This document shows, piece after piece, positions 28,871 to 40,362 of a stretch of DNA of 64,000 nucleotides. This DNA is from an uncultured Sphingomonas sp. (GTDB lineage: Bacteria > Pseudomonadota > Alphaproteobacteria > Sphingomonadales > Sphingomonadaceae). Location of the stretch: the NCBI RefSeq assembly GCF_913774285.1, contig NZ_CAJYHX010000019.1:1-64000 (forward strand). The letters are read 5' to 3'. The number at the start of each line of letters is the position of its first letter. The first letter of the stretch is position 1. The translations under genes were made by a program, and so were the position numbers. Below the pieces are notes generated by a model, which was not told where the DNA came from, searched no databases, and saw nothing but the letters and a program-made list of their open reading frames with translations.

Positions 28871-30517
28871 ATGAACAGCCGTCGCGATCTCCTGAAGGCG
28901 TCCACGCTCTCCATGGTTTTGGGCGGCGTGGGTGCCCATGCGCAGAACGCCCCGCGCGCATCAGGTGCCGGGCCGGAGCGGGAGAAAGCGTGGGGACAGC
29001 CGGGCGCGCAATGGGCACGCGGCGTCGAGGGTCAGCGCAAGGCCGATCTCGGCGACGGGCGTTACCTCAATCCCGTGCTGTCGGGCGACTATCCGGACCC
29101 GTCCGTGCTGAAGGACGGCGATGACTATTACCTCACCCACTCCTCGTTCGATTCCGCGCCGGGGCTGCTGATCTGGCATTCCCGGGATCTGGTGAACTGG
29201 CGCCCGCTCGCCCCTGCGCTCACAAAGCCGCTGGGTACCGGCTTTGCCGTCGACATCGCCAAACATGACGGCCGCTACTACATCTACATTCCGTTCATGC
29301 GGGCGCCCTGGTCAAAGGATCTCAGGAGTTTCGCAAACATCTTCGTCATTCATGCCGAGTCGATGGCGGGGCCGTGGAGCGCGCCGATTGACATGGGGAT
29401 CGGCGGGCTGATCGATCCCGGCCATGTCGTCGGCGAAGACGGGCATCGCTACCTGTTCTTCAACGGCGGGAAGCGCGTGCGGCTCTCGCCGGACGGCCTT
29501 TCGACGGCGGGGCCGATCGAGGATGCCTATTCCGCCTGGCGCTATCCGGACGACTGGATCACCGAGGCCTATTCGCCGGAAGGACCCAAGCTGTTTCGGC
29601 GGGGGGACTATTTCTACCTCGTTAACGCGGTGGGCGGCACCGCCGGACCCGCGACCGGGCACATGGTGGTCGCTGCGCGTTCCAGGTCCATCCATGGGCC
29701 GTGGGAGGGCTGCCCGCACAACCCGATCGTTCGCACCCGGTCCGAAGACGAACGCTGGTGGTCGCGCGGGCACGCCACCTGCGTCGAGGGGCCGGACGGA
29801 CGCTGGTTCATGGTCTATCACGGCTTTGAGAATGGCTATCTGACGCTGGGTCGCCAGACGCTGCTCGAACCGATCGAATGGACAGCGGACGGCTGGTTCC
29901 ACGCCACCGGCGGTCACCTGTCGCGGCCGCTGCGCAAGCCTGGCGGCACGGCGGTGCCGCACGGCATCGCGCGCTCCTCGGACTTCGCCAAGGCGGACAT
30001 GGGGCGGCTCTGGAGCCTCTATGCAAGCTCGCCCGACGCGCCTGATCGGCTCCAGTTCGAGCCCGGCACGCTGATCGTGAAGGCGCAAGGCAAGGGCCCG
30101 CAAGACGGATCGGTGCTGACGCAGCAGGTGGGCGACCGCGCGTTCGAGATCAGCGTGGAACTGGAGCTGCGCGGCGCGAGCGAGGGCGGTTTGTTGCTCT
30201 TCTTCAACAACCGTTTGTTCTTGGGCATGGGGGTCGACGGCAGCCGGATGGTTAGCTACCGCGGCGGCAAGGCGTCCTATTGGCAGGAACCCGCGCCACC
30301 GGCGCGCAAGATGTACCTGCGGATCGTCAACGATCATCAGATCGTGACTCAATATTACAGTCTCGATGGACAGGCCTGGACCCGCCACGAGGTGCGCAGC
30401 CAGGTCGAAGGCTATACCGCCAACACCATGGATGATCTCTTGAGCTTGCGGCCGGCCCTATTCGCTTCTGGCGATGGCAAAGTTGCTTTCCGACAATTTC
30501 GCTACCGGGCATTGTGA
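28871..30517 (+). CDS. GH43-family glycosidase with Tat-type signal
   Basis: A 548-aa enzyme. A twin-arginine-like leader (NSRRDLLKAS) is followed by the five-bladed propeller start NPVLSGDYPDPSVLKDGDDYYL with the catalytic base Asp, and by TEAYSPEGPKL with the probable acid Glu. A C-terminal beta-sandwich (about 370-548) follows. GH43 enzymes act on arabinosides or xylosides, so removal of pentose decorations is likely. GGAGCTCCAC precedes the ATG. It is the last cargo gene before attR. Confidence 0.88.
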   Translation: MNSRRDLLKASTLSMVLGGVGAHAQNAPRASGAGPEREKAWGQPGAQWARGVEGQRKADLGDGRYLNPVLSGDYPDPSVLKDGDDYYLTHSSFDSAPGLLIWHSRDLVNWRPLAPALTKPLGTGFAVDIAKHDGRYYIYIPFMRAPWSKDLRSFANIFVIHAESMAGPWSAPIDMGIGGLIDPGHVVGEDGHRYLFFNGGKRVRLSPDGLSTAGPIEDAYSAWRYPDDWITEAYSPEGPKLFRRGDYFYLVNAVGGTAGPATGHMVVAARSRSIHGPWEGCPHNPIVRTRSEDERWWSRGHATCVEGPDGRWFMVYHGFENGYLTLGRQTLLEPIEWTADGWFHATGGHLSRPLRKPGGTAVPHGIARSSDFAKADMGRLWSLYASSPDAPDRLQFEPGTLIVKAQGKGPQDGSVLTQQVGDRAFEISVELELRGASEGGLLLFFNNRLFLGMGVDGSRMVSYRGGKASYWQEPAPPARKMYLRIVNDHQIVTQYYSLDGQAWTRHEVRSQVEGYTANTMDDLLSLRPALFASGDGKVAFRQFRYRAL

Positions 30518-30620
30518 TTTGGAGGGAAAACTGTCTGCAGAAAGCGGGCTACATTGAGAACGGAGGCCTAATTACAACGGCCCCAACTGGCTCCGGAGAG
30601 GGAAGCGCGTTCTACAGCGG

Positions 30621-30642
30621 TCAAATCCTGCCCCCGCAACCA
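30621..30642. repeat. attR: second copy of the 22-bp tRNA-fMet 3' end
   Basis: It is identical over 22 bp to 704-725. No tRNA body lies upstream of it, so it is a tRNA fragment marking the right end of the island. The bases that follow (ACAAAAAG and a hairpin) would be the original downstream sequence of tRNA-fMet. Confidence 0.9.
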
Positions 30643-30652
30643 ACAAAAAGCC

Positions 30653-30678
30653 GCCACCCCACCGGGTTGGTGGCTTTT
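30653..30678 (+). terminator. rho-independent-type terminator after attR (probable displaced rRNA operon terminator)
   Basis: A stem GCCACC / GGTGGC (30653-30658 and 30669-30674) with flanking AAAAAG and TTTTG is followed by a T-rich stretch. Directly after the tRNA 3' end, this is where the rRNA operon would terminate in an uninterrupted chromosome. Confidence 0.6.
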
Positions 30679-31026
30679 GTCGTCTTTGGCGCCGAGGGTA
30701 TTCCGACTTTTCCGGAATTGGAATTCCGACCTTAGCCTCACCGGAACGGACGTGCGGCTGCCTGTGACCATCGAATCCTGCAGCAGCAGATCGACCAGTC
30801 ATCGCCGCCCTCGATTTCGAACCGCGGCGCGATGCCGCATCAGGATCAGCGCGACGCTGGGCGGGGCCATTGCAGCCGAGGCAGAAGCGGCCAATCCTGG
30901 GAAACATTCCCCACCGCATATCCCCGTGCGTGGCGGGTGAAAGCCGCGATCGAGCCACCTCGTCGGCGGCCATCGATCCTTGCAGGAGCGGCTCGCCGGA
31001 TCTTCCCGATGAGCCGCTGCCTCCGC
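30679..31026. other. gap without recognisable genes between attR terminator and the NmrA gene
   Basis: About 350 bp. Open frames here are short and have no family resemblance. A small palindromic patch (CCGGAATTGGAATTCCG, about 30713-30729) is the only structure noticed. Confidence 0.5.
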
Positions 31027-31917
31027 TTACCAGTTCTGGGCTGCGATCCAGCGCTCGATCTCGATCGGTTCCAGGCCCAGCTTCGCGTTGTCGCTCGTCG
31101 TCCGTGCGAGCTGCGAACGACCCTCGCCGCCCAGCCATCCGTAGAGCCGCGCGATTTCGGTGCCGACCGGCGCGCCGAACGCGTGGTTCAGCCCGGCCTC
31201 GAAGCCGTCGAGCGGGATGGGCGCATAGGCGAACGTGCCGCCCAGGACGTTGCCGAACGCGGTCGCCAGTTCCGGGCCGGTCAGCGCACGCTCGCCGGCG
31301 AGGTCCAGCGCCTGGCCGGCGAAGGCCGGATCCGCCAGCACGCGCGACACCGCAACGGCGACATCTTCCCAGCTGATCCAGGAGACGCCGCGCTCGGCCT
31401 CGACCGGATAGGCGACCACCCGGTTGCCGACGATGCCGGGGGCCGACCAAGGCGCGGTGAGGTTCCCCAGGTAGATGGTCGGGCGCAGGATGGTCCAGGG
31501 CACGGTCGCGGCGCGGATGATTTCCTCGGCTGCGACCTTCACGTCGACGGCGGCAACGCCGGTGCGCGCGGCCGGCACGGGCGCGCTGGTGTCGAACACG
31601 ATGCGCTCCACGCCCGCCTGGTCGGCGGCCTTGACGACATTGCGGGTCCACCCGGCGGCGGCCTCGACGTCGAAGGCGAGCGGCAGCAGCAACACGACGT
31701 GGCGGACGCCCGCCGTCGCGCGAACCAGGCTATCCGGGTCTTCGAACGATCCGGCGACCGTCTCTACGCCCTCCGGCAGTCCTTCGCCGGCACCCTGGCG
31801 GGTCAGCAGGCGAACGCTGTAGCCGTCGGCCTGTAGCCGCTCGACGATCGGGCGCCCCTGCTGACCGGTGCCGCCATACACCAGAACTTGTCCATGAGTC
31901 GTCACACGTGTCTCCAT
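31027..31917 (-). CDS. NmrA-like NAD(P)-binding protein
   Basis: A 296-aa atypical short-chain dehydrogenase. The nucleotide-binding motif VLVYGGTGQQGRPIVERL is at the N-terminus, with no Tyr-x-x-x-Lys active site, as in NmrA/QOR2-type proteins that sense or use NAD(P)H. The ATG at 31917 is preferred over an upstream start. It is divergent from an HxlR regulator 78 bp away, a common pairing in quinone or electrophile responses. Confidence 0.85.
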   Translation of the reverse strand: METRVTTHGQVLVYGGTGQQGRPIVERLQADGYSVRLLTRQGAGEGLPEGVETVAGSFEDPDSLVRATAGVRHVVLLLPLAFDVEAAAGWTRNVVKAADQAGVERIVFDTSAPVPAARTGVAAVDVKVAAEEIIRAATVPWTILRPTIYLGNLTAPWSAPGIVGNRVVAYPVEAERGVSWISWEDVAVAVSRVLADPAFAGQALDLAGERALTGPELATAFGNVLGGTFAYAPIPLDGFEAGLNHAFGAPVGTEIARLYGWLGGEGRSQLARTTSDNAKLGLEPIEIERWIAAQNW

Positions 31918-31995
31918 TGATGTTCGTTTCGATGGCGAACATCTGCGACCGCAAGAACTGGTGGACAAGTACACACCTTTTGGTTCCTATGGGGC

Positions 31996-32328
31996 ATGGA
32001 CCAAATTCTTTCGCCGGACACCTTCGATTCCAGCTGCCCCGCGCGGACGTTGCTGACCCGGCTGGCCGACAAATGGGTGATGCTGGTGCTGCTTGCGTTG
32101 CGGGACGGCGCGATGCGCAACGGCGCGCTGCTCCGGCGGATCAACGGCCTTTCGCAGAAGATGCTGACCCAGACCGTGCGCGGCCTGGAGCGCGAGGGGC
32201 TCGTGGCGCGCACGATGTACGATGTCGTCCCGCCACACGTCGAATATCGGCTGACGGCTGCCGGCGAGGATGTCGCCCGTCTGGTGGACCAGCTCGATCA
32301 GTGGATACGCAGCAGCGTGGCGATGTGA
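31996..32328 (+). CDS. HxlR-family transcriptional regulator
   Basis: A 110-aa winged-helix protein with the HxlR layout: Cys near the N-terminus (SSCPARTLLTRLADKWVMLVLLAL), INGLSQKMLTQTVRGLEREGLV, then the wing VEYRLTAAGED. Cys14 may be a redox or electrophile sensor as in related regulators. It probably controls the divergent NmrA-like gene. Confidence 0.88.
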   Translation: MDQILSPDTFDSSCPARTLLTRLADKWVMLVLLALRDGAMRNGALLRRINGLSQKMLTQTVRGLEREGLVARTMYDVVPPHVEYRLTAAGEDVARLVDQLDQWIRSSVAM

Positions 32329-32500
32329 TCGCTCGTCGGCCCGGCACCGGACGAGGCGGCAAGTCCCGATGGTTCCAGCGGCATTGATGAGCTCAAAGGA
32401 TAGATCCATGCGCATTTTCGCACCTAATCTCCCCTGAACCTGGCGACTATCTTCCTGCCTCGATGTTGCGGGCAACGTTCCGCCCTGTGGAAGGAGATAG

Positions 32501-34369
<1,869 letters not shown>

Positions 34370-34389
34370 GCCCGCGCCGGCGGGCTGCC

Positions 34390-35007
34390 ATGCCCGCCGG
34401 TCCCTCGCGGGAAGATGCGCTGCAGGTCGCGGACCTGGTTTCGCGACGCGCGATATTGGCGGTGCCCGCGCTGCTTGCGTTCACCTGTACTGCCGCCTGT
34501 GCCGAGGAAGAAGGGGCCGCCGTCATGCCCGGATCGAAAACGCTGGTCGCCTATCTGACGCGGTCGGGGAACACGCGGGTCATTGCCGGTACGCTGCAGC
34601 GTGCCCTCGGGGCCGACCTCTTCGAGATTCGGTCCGCGCAGCCTTATCCCGAGGACTATGAACGCCACGTCGCCCAGGCGCAGCGCGAGCGGGACAGCGG
34701 CTACGCGCCGCCGCTTGCCGAGCGCGTCGCCAATCTCGCCGCTTATGACATGGTCTATCTCGGCTTTCCGATCTGGGGCGAAACGACGCCGCCGCCGATC
34801 CGCACGTTCTTGATGGCGCACCCGCTGGCGGGAAAGACGGTACGCCCGTTCATCACCCATGGCGGCTATGGGGTCGGCAACAGCCTGAAGGTACTGGCCG
34901 AACATGCCGCGGGTGCGCGGATCGAGCCGCCCTTCGTGATGGAGGCCGATCAGGAGCGGCGTACCCTGAACGCGGTCAATGGCTGGCTGGACCAGATTCG
35001 GGGATAG
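34390..35007 (+). CDS. flavodoxin-like protein with export or lipoprotein-type leader
   Basis: A 205-aa protein with the FMN-binding loop TLVAYLTRSGNTRVIAGTLQ and later MVYLGFPIWGET, the pattern of flavodoxin_4-type proteins. An N-terminal extension of about 45 residues holds SRRAILAVPALLAFTCTAAC, which looks like a twin-arginine or lipoprotein signal. The ATG at 34390 is favoured over 34345, which would overlap the previous gene. Exported flavodoxins of this type often accompany aldo/keto reductases. Confidence 0.8.
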   Translation: MPAGPSREDALQVADLVSRRAILAVPALLAFTCTAACAEEEGAAVMPGSKTLVAYLTRSGNTRVIAGTLQRALGADLFEIRSAQPYPEDYERHVAQAQRERDSGYAPPLAERVANLAAYDMVYLGFPIWGETTPPPIRTFLMAHPLAGKTVRPFITHGGYGVGNSLKVLAEHAAGARIEPPFVMEADQERRTLNAVNGWLDQIRG

Positions 35008-35168
35008 GGTCCAGCGGCCAACACATACCTCGAGGATGGGTGGTTTCGGCACGTTCATGAACCGCCAGTATAGGTTCTTGCCGTCCGCGGCGGCTAATTC
35101 ACAGCGTCGCAAGCTCCTAGATGGAAGGCCGCAACAGGTCCCGATAGGGACGATGGAAGGAACAAGCC

Positions 35169-36410
35169 ATGCCTCCCGCTTCCGCCTCCACTCCTGCGCC
35201 GTCGACTACCGTCGGCATGGAGCCGGCGCTTGCCGCCCGCTCCCGCAGCCAGTCGCTGTGGGTGATGGCAGTGCTGGCGACCTTGATGGCGTTCGGCTCG
35301 ATTTCCACCGACCTGTACCTGCCGGCGATGCCGCAGATGGCGCGCGATCTGGGCGCCGGCACCGGCGTGATGGAATTCACCATTTCCGGCTATCTGGTCG
35401 GCTTCAGCCTCGGGCAGCTGCTATGGGGAGCGGTGAGCGACAGGGTCGGGCGACGCTGGCCGATCGCCATCGGCATCCTGCTGTTCATCCTCGGCTCGGC
35501 CGGTTGCGCGATGGCTGCCACCGCGCCGCAGGTGGTCGGCTGGCGGGTGGTGCAGGCGATCGGTGCCTGTGCCGGCGTGGTGCTGTCGCGGGCGATGGTC
35601 CGCGACCTGTTCCCGCGCGAGCAGGCGGCGCAGAAGCTGTCGATGCTGATCGTGATCATGGCCGCGGCGCCGTTGGTCGGTCCGCTCGTCGGCGGGCAGC
35701 TGCTGGTGATCGCGTCGTGGCACTGGATCTTCTGGCTGCTGGTCGCGATCGGGCTCGTCACGCTCGTTGCCCTGTTCACGGTGCCGGAGACGCTTGCGCC
35801 GGCCCAGCGCGATGCCGATGCCGTGCGCCGCGCCATTGGGCGATACGGCGAACTGCTGCGCGATCGTCGCATCATCGCCTCGGCGGGCATCGGCGGCTTC
35901 TTCTATGCCGGCGCCTTCGCCTATATCGCGGGCACGCCCTTTGCCTTCATCACCTATTATCACGTGCCGCCGCGGCTCTACGCGCTGCTGTTCGGCGCCG
36001 CGATCCTCGGCATCATGGCGGTGAACCTGCTCAACGCACGCCTGGCGCCTCGGTTCGGCAGCGGTCGGCTGCTGCGCTGGGGGGCGGGGCTCGCCGCCGT
36101 CACCGGCATCGCCGCGGCCATCACGGCCGCTACCGGCTGGGGCGGGCTTGCCGGCCTTGCTGTGCCGCTGCTGCTCTTCTGCGCGCTCAACGGCCTGATC
36201 GTCGCCAACTCGCTCGCGGCGGCGCTCTCCGCCTGGCCGGAGCGTGCCGGTGCCGCCTCGGCGCTGGTGGGTGCAATCCATTACGGCAGCGGCATCGTCG
36301 GCTCGGCGCTGCTTGGCGTGCTGGCCGACGGGACGCCCTGGCCGCTGGGCCTGATCGTGGCGCTCGGTGGCCTGGGCAGCCTGGCCTGCACGCGGCTGCT
36401 GCCGCGGTGA
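35169..36410 (+). CDS. Bcr/CflA-type MFS drug efflux transporter
   Basis: A 413-aa membrane protein with 12 hydrophobic segments. The TM1 motif FGSISTDLYLPAMPQMARDL and the loop GAVSDRVGRRWPIAIG are typical of Bcr/CflA proteins. ATGGAAGGAACAAGCC precedes the start. Proton-driven efflux of a small hydrophobic compound is expected. Confidence 0.88.
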   Translation: MPPASASTPAPSTTVGMEPALAARSRSQSLWVMAVLATLMAFGSISTDLYLPAMPQMARDLGAGTGVMEFTISGYLVGFSLGQLLWGAVSDRVGRRWPIAIGILLFILGSAGCAMAATAPQVVGWRVVQAIGACAGVVLSRAMVRDLFPREQAAQKLSMLIVIMAAAPLVGPLVGGQLLVIASWHWIFWLLVAIGLVTLVALFTVPETLAPAQRDADAVRRAIGRYGELLRDRRIIASAGIGGFFYAGAFAYIAGTPFAFITYYHVPPRLYALLFGAAILGIMAVNLLNARLAPRFGSGRLLRWGAGLAAVTGIAAAITAATGWGGLAGLAVPLLLFCALNGLIVANSLAAALSAWPERAGAASALVGAIHYGSGIVGSALLGVLADGTPWPLGLIVALGGLGSLACTRLLPR

Positions 36411-36495
36411 TTCCACGCTTTGATCCCGTGATGGAGGGCCTTTCAGAAGGCCATGTTCAAGGCCGCCCGGCGGCAAGGCAGAAGGGTGTGGAGCA

Positions 36496-36885
36496 ATGAA
36501 GGACGTCATCACCGTTGTCGGCGCGGGTCCGCTGGGGCTCGCGATCGCCCGCCGGGTGGGCGCGGGTAAGCATGTGCTGCTGGCCGATGTACATGAGGAA
36601 ACCGCCAGCACGGCGGCAGAACGCCTTCTGGACGCGGGCTTCGATGCCAGCACTGCCGTTGTCGATATCGCCTCGCGGGCGTCGATCGAGGCGCTGGTCG
36701 AGCAAGCAACCGCACTGGGTCCGATCACGGGCCTTATCCATGCGGCAGGCGTGTCGCCGTCGATGGCGAGCGCGGAGGTCATCCTGAAGGTCGATCTCTA
36801 CGGCACGGCCGTGTTGCTGGAGACCTTTGGCGACGTGATCGCCTCGGGTGGATCGGGTGTGGTGATCGCCTGCCAGTCCGGATGA
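36496..36885 (+). pseudogene. N-terminal remnant of a short-chain dehydrogenase
   Basis: 129 codons carry the SDR cofactor motif VVGAGPLGLAIARRV and HAAGVSP, but the frame stops right after VVIACQSG, before the catalytic Tyr-x-x-x-Lys region. A full SDR needs about 240-280 residues. The break coincides with the start of the truncated aldehyde dehydrogenase (36882), so a deletion has joined the two. Confidence 0.8.
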
Positions 36886-37685
36886 TCTCGACCACGCTGA
36901 TCTCCTCGCCGATCATCCGCAAGGTGTCGTTCACCGGTCCGGAAGCGGTCGGCAAGCAGCTTGCTGCGCTGGCCGCGCAGAATGTGACGCCGGTGACGAT
37001 GGAGCTGGGCGGTCACGCCCCGGTGATCGTCTGCGACGATGCCGATATCGACGCGGTCGTCGCCTTCTCGGTGCCGAACAAATATTTCAACGCCGGCGCG
37101 AGCTGCATCGGGCCGACCCGCTTCTACGTGCAGGACTCGGTCTATGACGCGTTCGTCGAGAAGTTCACCGCAGCCGCAAGCGCGATCAAGGTCGGCAACG
37201 GCTTCGATCCCGAAACCAACATGGGGCCACTCGCCAACGCGCGTCGTCTGGCTGCGATGGAGCGGCTGATCGGGGACGCGGTGGCCAACGGTGGCAAGGT
37301 CACCACCGGCGGCAAGCGCATCGGCAGCGAGGGGTTCCTGTGGGAGCCGACCGTGCTGGTCGACGTGCCGGAAACCGCGAAGATCATGAACGACGAGCCA
37401 TTCGGCCCGGTCTCCATAATTTCGCGCTTCTCAACGATCGAGGAAGCGATCGAGAAGGCCAATCGCCTGCCGTTCGGCCTGGCCTCCTACGCCTTCACCG
37501 CCTCGCTCTCGCGCGCCAACCAGCTGGCCGACAGCCTGGAAAGCGGCATGGTGGGCATCAACACCTATTATTTCGGCATGCCGGAAGCGCCGTTCGGCGG
37601 GGTCAAGCAGAGCGGCTATGGCAGCGAGAACGGCACCGAGGGCATCGACGCCTATCTGGTGACCAAGTTCGCCAATTTCGGCTGA
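36882..37685 (+). pseudogene. C-terminal half of an NAD(P)-dependent aldehyde dehydrogenase
   Basis: 267 codons start in mid-domain (IIRKVSFTGPEAVGKQLAALAA) and include the catalytic Glu region TMELGGHAP, the nucleophile Cys in NAGASCIGPTRF and EPFGPVS near the end. It resembles GabD-type succinate-semialdehyde dehydrogenases of about 480 residues; roughly the first 210 are missing, including most of the cofactor domain. The ATG at 36882 overlaps the SDR stop. A product could be made but is unlikely to be active. Confidence 0.82.
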
Positions 37686-37710
37686 ACACCGAACCATCGG
37701 GTCGCAAGGG

Positions 37711-37743
37711 CGGCGCGCATCGCAGGAAGCGCGCCGTTCTTGT
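37711..37743 (+). terminator. hairpin after the ALDH remnant
   Basis: A perfect 8-bp stem CGGCGCGC / GCGCGCCG (37711-37718 and 37729-37736) with a 10-nt loop is followed by TTCTTGTT. It separates the plus-strand remnants from the convergent SDR gene. Confidence 0.55.
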
Positions 37744-37757
37744 TGCGGGGAGGTCGG

Positions 37758-38504
37758 TCAGGCGGCCGACCATCCCCCGTCGGAGGCGAGGATCGCGCCG
37801 GTGACGTTGCCGCTCGCCGGCCCGGCCAGCCATAGCACCGCCTCCGCGATCTGCTCCGCCGTGGCGATGCCGCTGATCGATGCCTTGATCAGGTCGGGCA
37901 GCCGCTCGGCCGCGAGGCTGGACCTGAAATCCGGCCGCAGCCCGGTTGCCACCGGGCCCGGCGCGACCGCGTTCACCCGGATGCCCTTGGTCGCATAGAG
38001 AAAGGCGGTATTGCGGGTGAGGCCGACTAGGCCGTGCTTGGAGGCGGTATAGGCCGCGCCGGCGCAGCCGCCCTTCAGCCCGGCCTCGGACGCGACATTG
38101 ACGATCGTGCCGCGCCCGGCCTCCAGCATGCCGGGCAGCACCGCCCGCATCAGCCGCTGCGGTGCCGTCAGGTTGACGGCGAGCACCCGGTCCCAGGTTT
38201 CGTCGTCGACCTCATGGGCGGCGAGGAAGCCGTCCATGATGCCCGCGACGTTGATCAGCACATCGACGCGCCCGCCGGCCCGCGCCAGGATCTGCGCCGG
38301 TGTCGCCGGATCGGTGATGTCTGCGGCAAGGGCATGAATCTCCGGGCCGCCCAGGCGTTCTACCGCGGCCAGCCCTGCCTCCGCCATGTCGACAGCCACC
38401 ACGCTCGCGCCGGCCCAGGCGAGAGCCAGCGCGGTCGCCCTGCCGATCCCGGAGCCTGCGCCGGTCACGACCGCGCTGCGACGATGGAAATCATGCTGCA
38501 TCAT
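37758..38504 (-). CDS. short-chain dehydrogenase/reductase
   Basis: A 248-aa classical SDR: AVVTGAGSGIGRATAL (cofactor), NVAGIMD, the Ser of NVASEAG, and YTASKHG (Tyr-x-x-x-Lys), then NAVAPGPVATGL. The start at 38504 overlaps the stop of the M61 peptidase gene by 4 bp. The longer frame upstream is antisense to the peptidase. Substrate unknown. Confidence 0.9.
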   Translation of the reverse strand: MMQHDFHRRSAVVTGAGSGIGRATALALAWAGASVVAVDMAEAGLAAVERLGGPEIHALAADITDPATPAQILARAGGRVDVLINVAGIMDGFLAAHEVDDETWDRVLAVNLTAPQRLMRAVLPGMLEAGRGTIVNVASEAGLKGGCAGAAYTASKHGLVGLTRNTAFLYATKGIRVNAVAPGPVATGLRPDFRSSLAAERLPDLIKASISGIATAEQIAEAVLWLAGPASGNVTGAILASDGGWSAA

Positions 38505-40234
38505 TTTTCGCCGATCGCTACCGAGCGCGCCGCGCACGCCGGCGTATTCACCGGTTCCCATCGCATCGCCTCGACACTGCCGTAGCGCGGCACGTAACGA
38601 ACCGTCATCTTCACGCCGTTGCGACGGATCGGGATGGCGACCGCCCGGTCCAGATCGGTGAAGGCAGGCTCCAGATCGGCATTGCCGGCAAGCGTATCGC
38701 CAACCTGCAGCCCGGCCTTTTCGGCGTTGGATCCGGGCAGGACGGTCTCGATGACGTTGGTGCCCTTCTTCTTGCGATAGTTGAGATCGAACACCCCGAT
38801 CTGGAGCGCACGAGCCTGCACGCATGGACCGAAGGCACCGGCTGCAGGCAGGATCGTCTTGCCGGTCAGCATCGCGTCGAACGCTGCCGCCGCCTCGGGC
38901 CCGGCCTCGGCCTCTACCAGCGCGCGCCAGGCCTTGGGCCCATGGGGCTTGCCGGCCTTGCGCAGCGCCGCGAACGCCTTGAGCAAGTCGAGCAGCGTGG
39001 TCTTGCCCGCGCTATGGCTGCGCACCCGCGCATCGAGGTCGGCGAAATACAGCGCGCCGCGATCATAGGGGATCGTCCAGGCATCGGGTGCGGACCACAT
39101 CTTGTTCGGGATGTCCGCGTTGGGAATGTTGCGCAGCGCGTTCCCGTAATATTCCATGGCATATTGGTTGATCAGCACGGCATATTCCGCAGCCGTCATC
39201 AGCCCGTGTTCGAACGGGAGGACGGCGGCATAATAGTTCGCCGACCCTTCGGTGAACCACAGCGTGTCTTCGCCGTCTTCCGCCGCCATGCGCGGCTGCC
39301 AGACATGGACGATCTCGTGCGCCATCAGCGATTTCTTGTCGAACAGCGCATCGGCTTCGGTATGCCGCGGCATGAGGTAAAGCAGGATGCCGTCGCCATT
39401 TGCGCGGCCGCTGTCCGGGCGGCCGCCGTCATAGCTGCGGTAGAAGGCGCGGAAGCTGTGCCCTTTCGCCCCGCCAAAGGCCTGGCGCACGATGTCGTAA
39501 TCCTGTGCCGACCAGCTAAACAGCGCCTGCAGGTCGATGTCGGTCCGGCCGAGCCCCGCGGCGTTGAAGCCCTGCGCGCCATCGGGTCCGGGGAAGCGCC
39601 GCAGCGTGCCCGCGACGTAAAAGGCGTCGAGAATGTCGGCGATGTCGCGCGTCGCGGTGAAGTCCCCGTCGCCAAAGCTGCTCGATGCCGAGAAGCCCTT
39701 GGGCAGGTTCCAGTGCGCCTGCAGGGTGATCGTGCCCTTCCACGCCGGCAGCAGCAGGAAGCCGTCGCCGCTGGTGGTGATGCCGTTGCCGGCCGCCTGC
39801 ATCTCGCGGTGCGGTCCGCGTCCGTCCGGCGGAATCGCCATCGCCACCGGCACACGATACTGCACAGTGACGGCGCCCACCGGCGCGCGATCGCTCACAT
39901 AGTGCCGCATCCCTGCGGCATCGTCGGTAGTGCTGTGCAGCGCCAGCACGCCCCGGCGATCCCGGACCATCAGGGCCTGCACCTCGTCGGTCGAGCGCCC
40001 GGGAGAGGGCGCCAGCAGGTCCCATTGCAGGTCAAGCGGCTTGCCCGGGATCAGTCCCTGGGCGACGTAGCGGATAGCGACCCCGTCCGCCTTGCCGGAC
40101 GCGCCGACATGCGGCGTGAAGGTGGCATCGATCCGCGGCGATGCGGTGGCGGCAGCGCGCGCGGGCAGAGCGGTACCGACCAGCAGCGAGGCAGTGAGAC
40201 AGACGGTAGCAGTTCGCAAAGGCGAGGAGATCAT
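38501..40234 (-). CDS. M61-family (glycyl aminopeptidase-like) metallopeptidase with PDZ domain
   Basis: 577 aa from the ATG at 40234, which gives a clean signal peptide (to about ARAAA). An N-terminal beta domain precedes the zinc site H306-E307-x-x-H310 (MAHEIVHVWQ), with E329 in WFTEGSANYY as third ligand. A PDZ-like region (ETVLPGSNAEKAGLQVGDTL) is near the C-terminus. It is periplasmic or surface-exposed. No ribosome site is clear, so the start is by signal-peptide logic. Confidence 0.88.
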   Translation of the reverse strand: MISSPLRTATVCLTASLLVGTALPARAAATASPRIDATFTPHVGASGKADGVAIRYVAQGLIPGKPLDLQWDLLAPSPGRSTDEVQALMVRDRRGVLALHSTTDDAAGMRHYVSDRAPVGAVTVQYRVPVAMAIPPDGRGPHREMQAAGNGITTSGDGFLLLPAWKGTITLQAHWNLPKGFSASSSFGDGDFTATRDIADILDAFYVAGTLRRFPGPDGAQGFNAAGLGRTDIDLQALFSWSAQDYDIVRQAFGGAKGHSFRAFYRSYDGGRPDSGRANGDGILLYLMPRHTEADALFDKKSLMAHEIVHVWQPRMAAEDGEDTLWFTEGSANYYAAVLPFEHGLMTAAEYAVLINQYAMEYYGNALRNIPNADIPNKMWSAPDAWTIPYDRGALYFADLDARVRSHSAGKTTLLDLLKAFAALRKAGKPHGPKAWRALVEAEAGPEAAAAFDAMLTGKTILPAAGAFGPCVQARALQIGVFDLNYRKKKGTNVIETVLPGSNAEKAGLQVGDTLAGNADLEPAFTDLDRAVAIPIRRNGVKMTVRYVPRYGSVEAMRWEPVNTPACAARSVAIGEK

Positions 40235-40362
40235 GAAGGAGGGTTCCGAAAGAAGCTGCTGCGGAAAATGCAACGGATGCGTAATGGTTCGATCTGGCAG
40301 CATTGCGGCGGGCCGCTCGATGCGCGGTGTACGACCAAGGCCCGCCGCCTGGGCGAGCGCGC

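Noticed and set aside
30611..30645. Possible second tRNA gene
   Set aside because: Only the 3' 22 bases of tRNA-fMet are present; no anticodon or D-arm lies upstream.
30572..31651. Minus-strand open frame ending with VAGAGFDRCRTRF
   Set aside because: It is not a gene here. Only its last part, across attR, matters: it is the alternative recombinase tail expected in the excised circle. The rest is antisense to the NmrA-like gene region.
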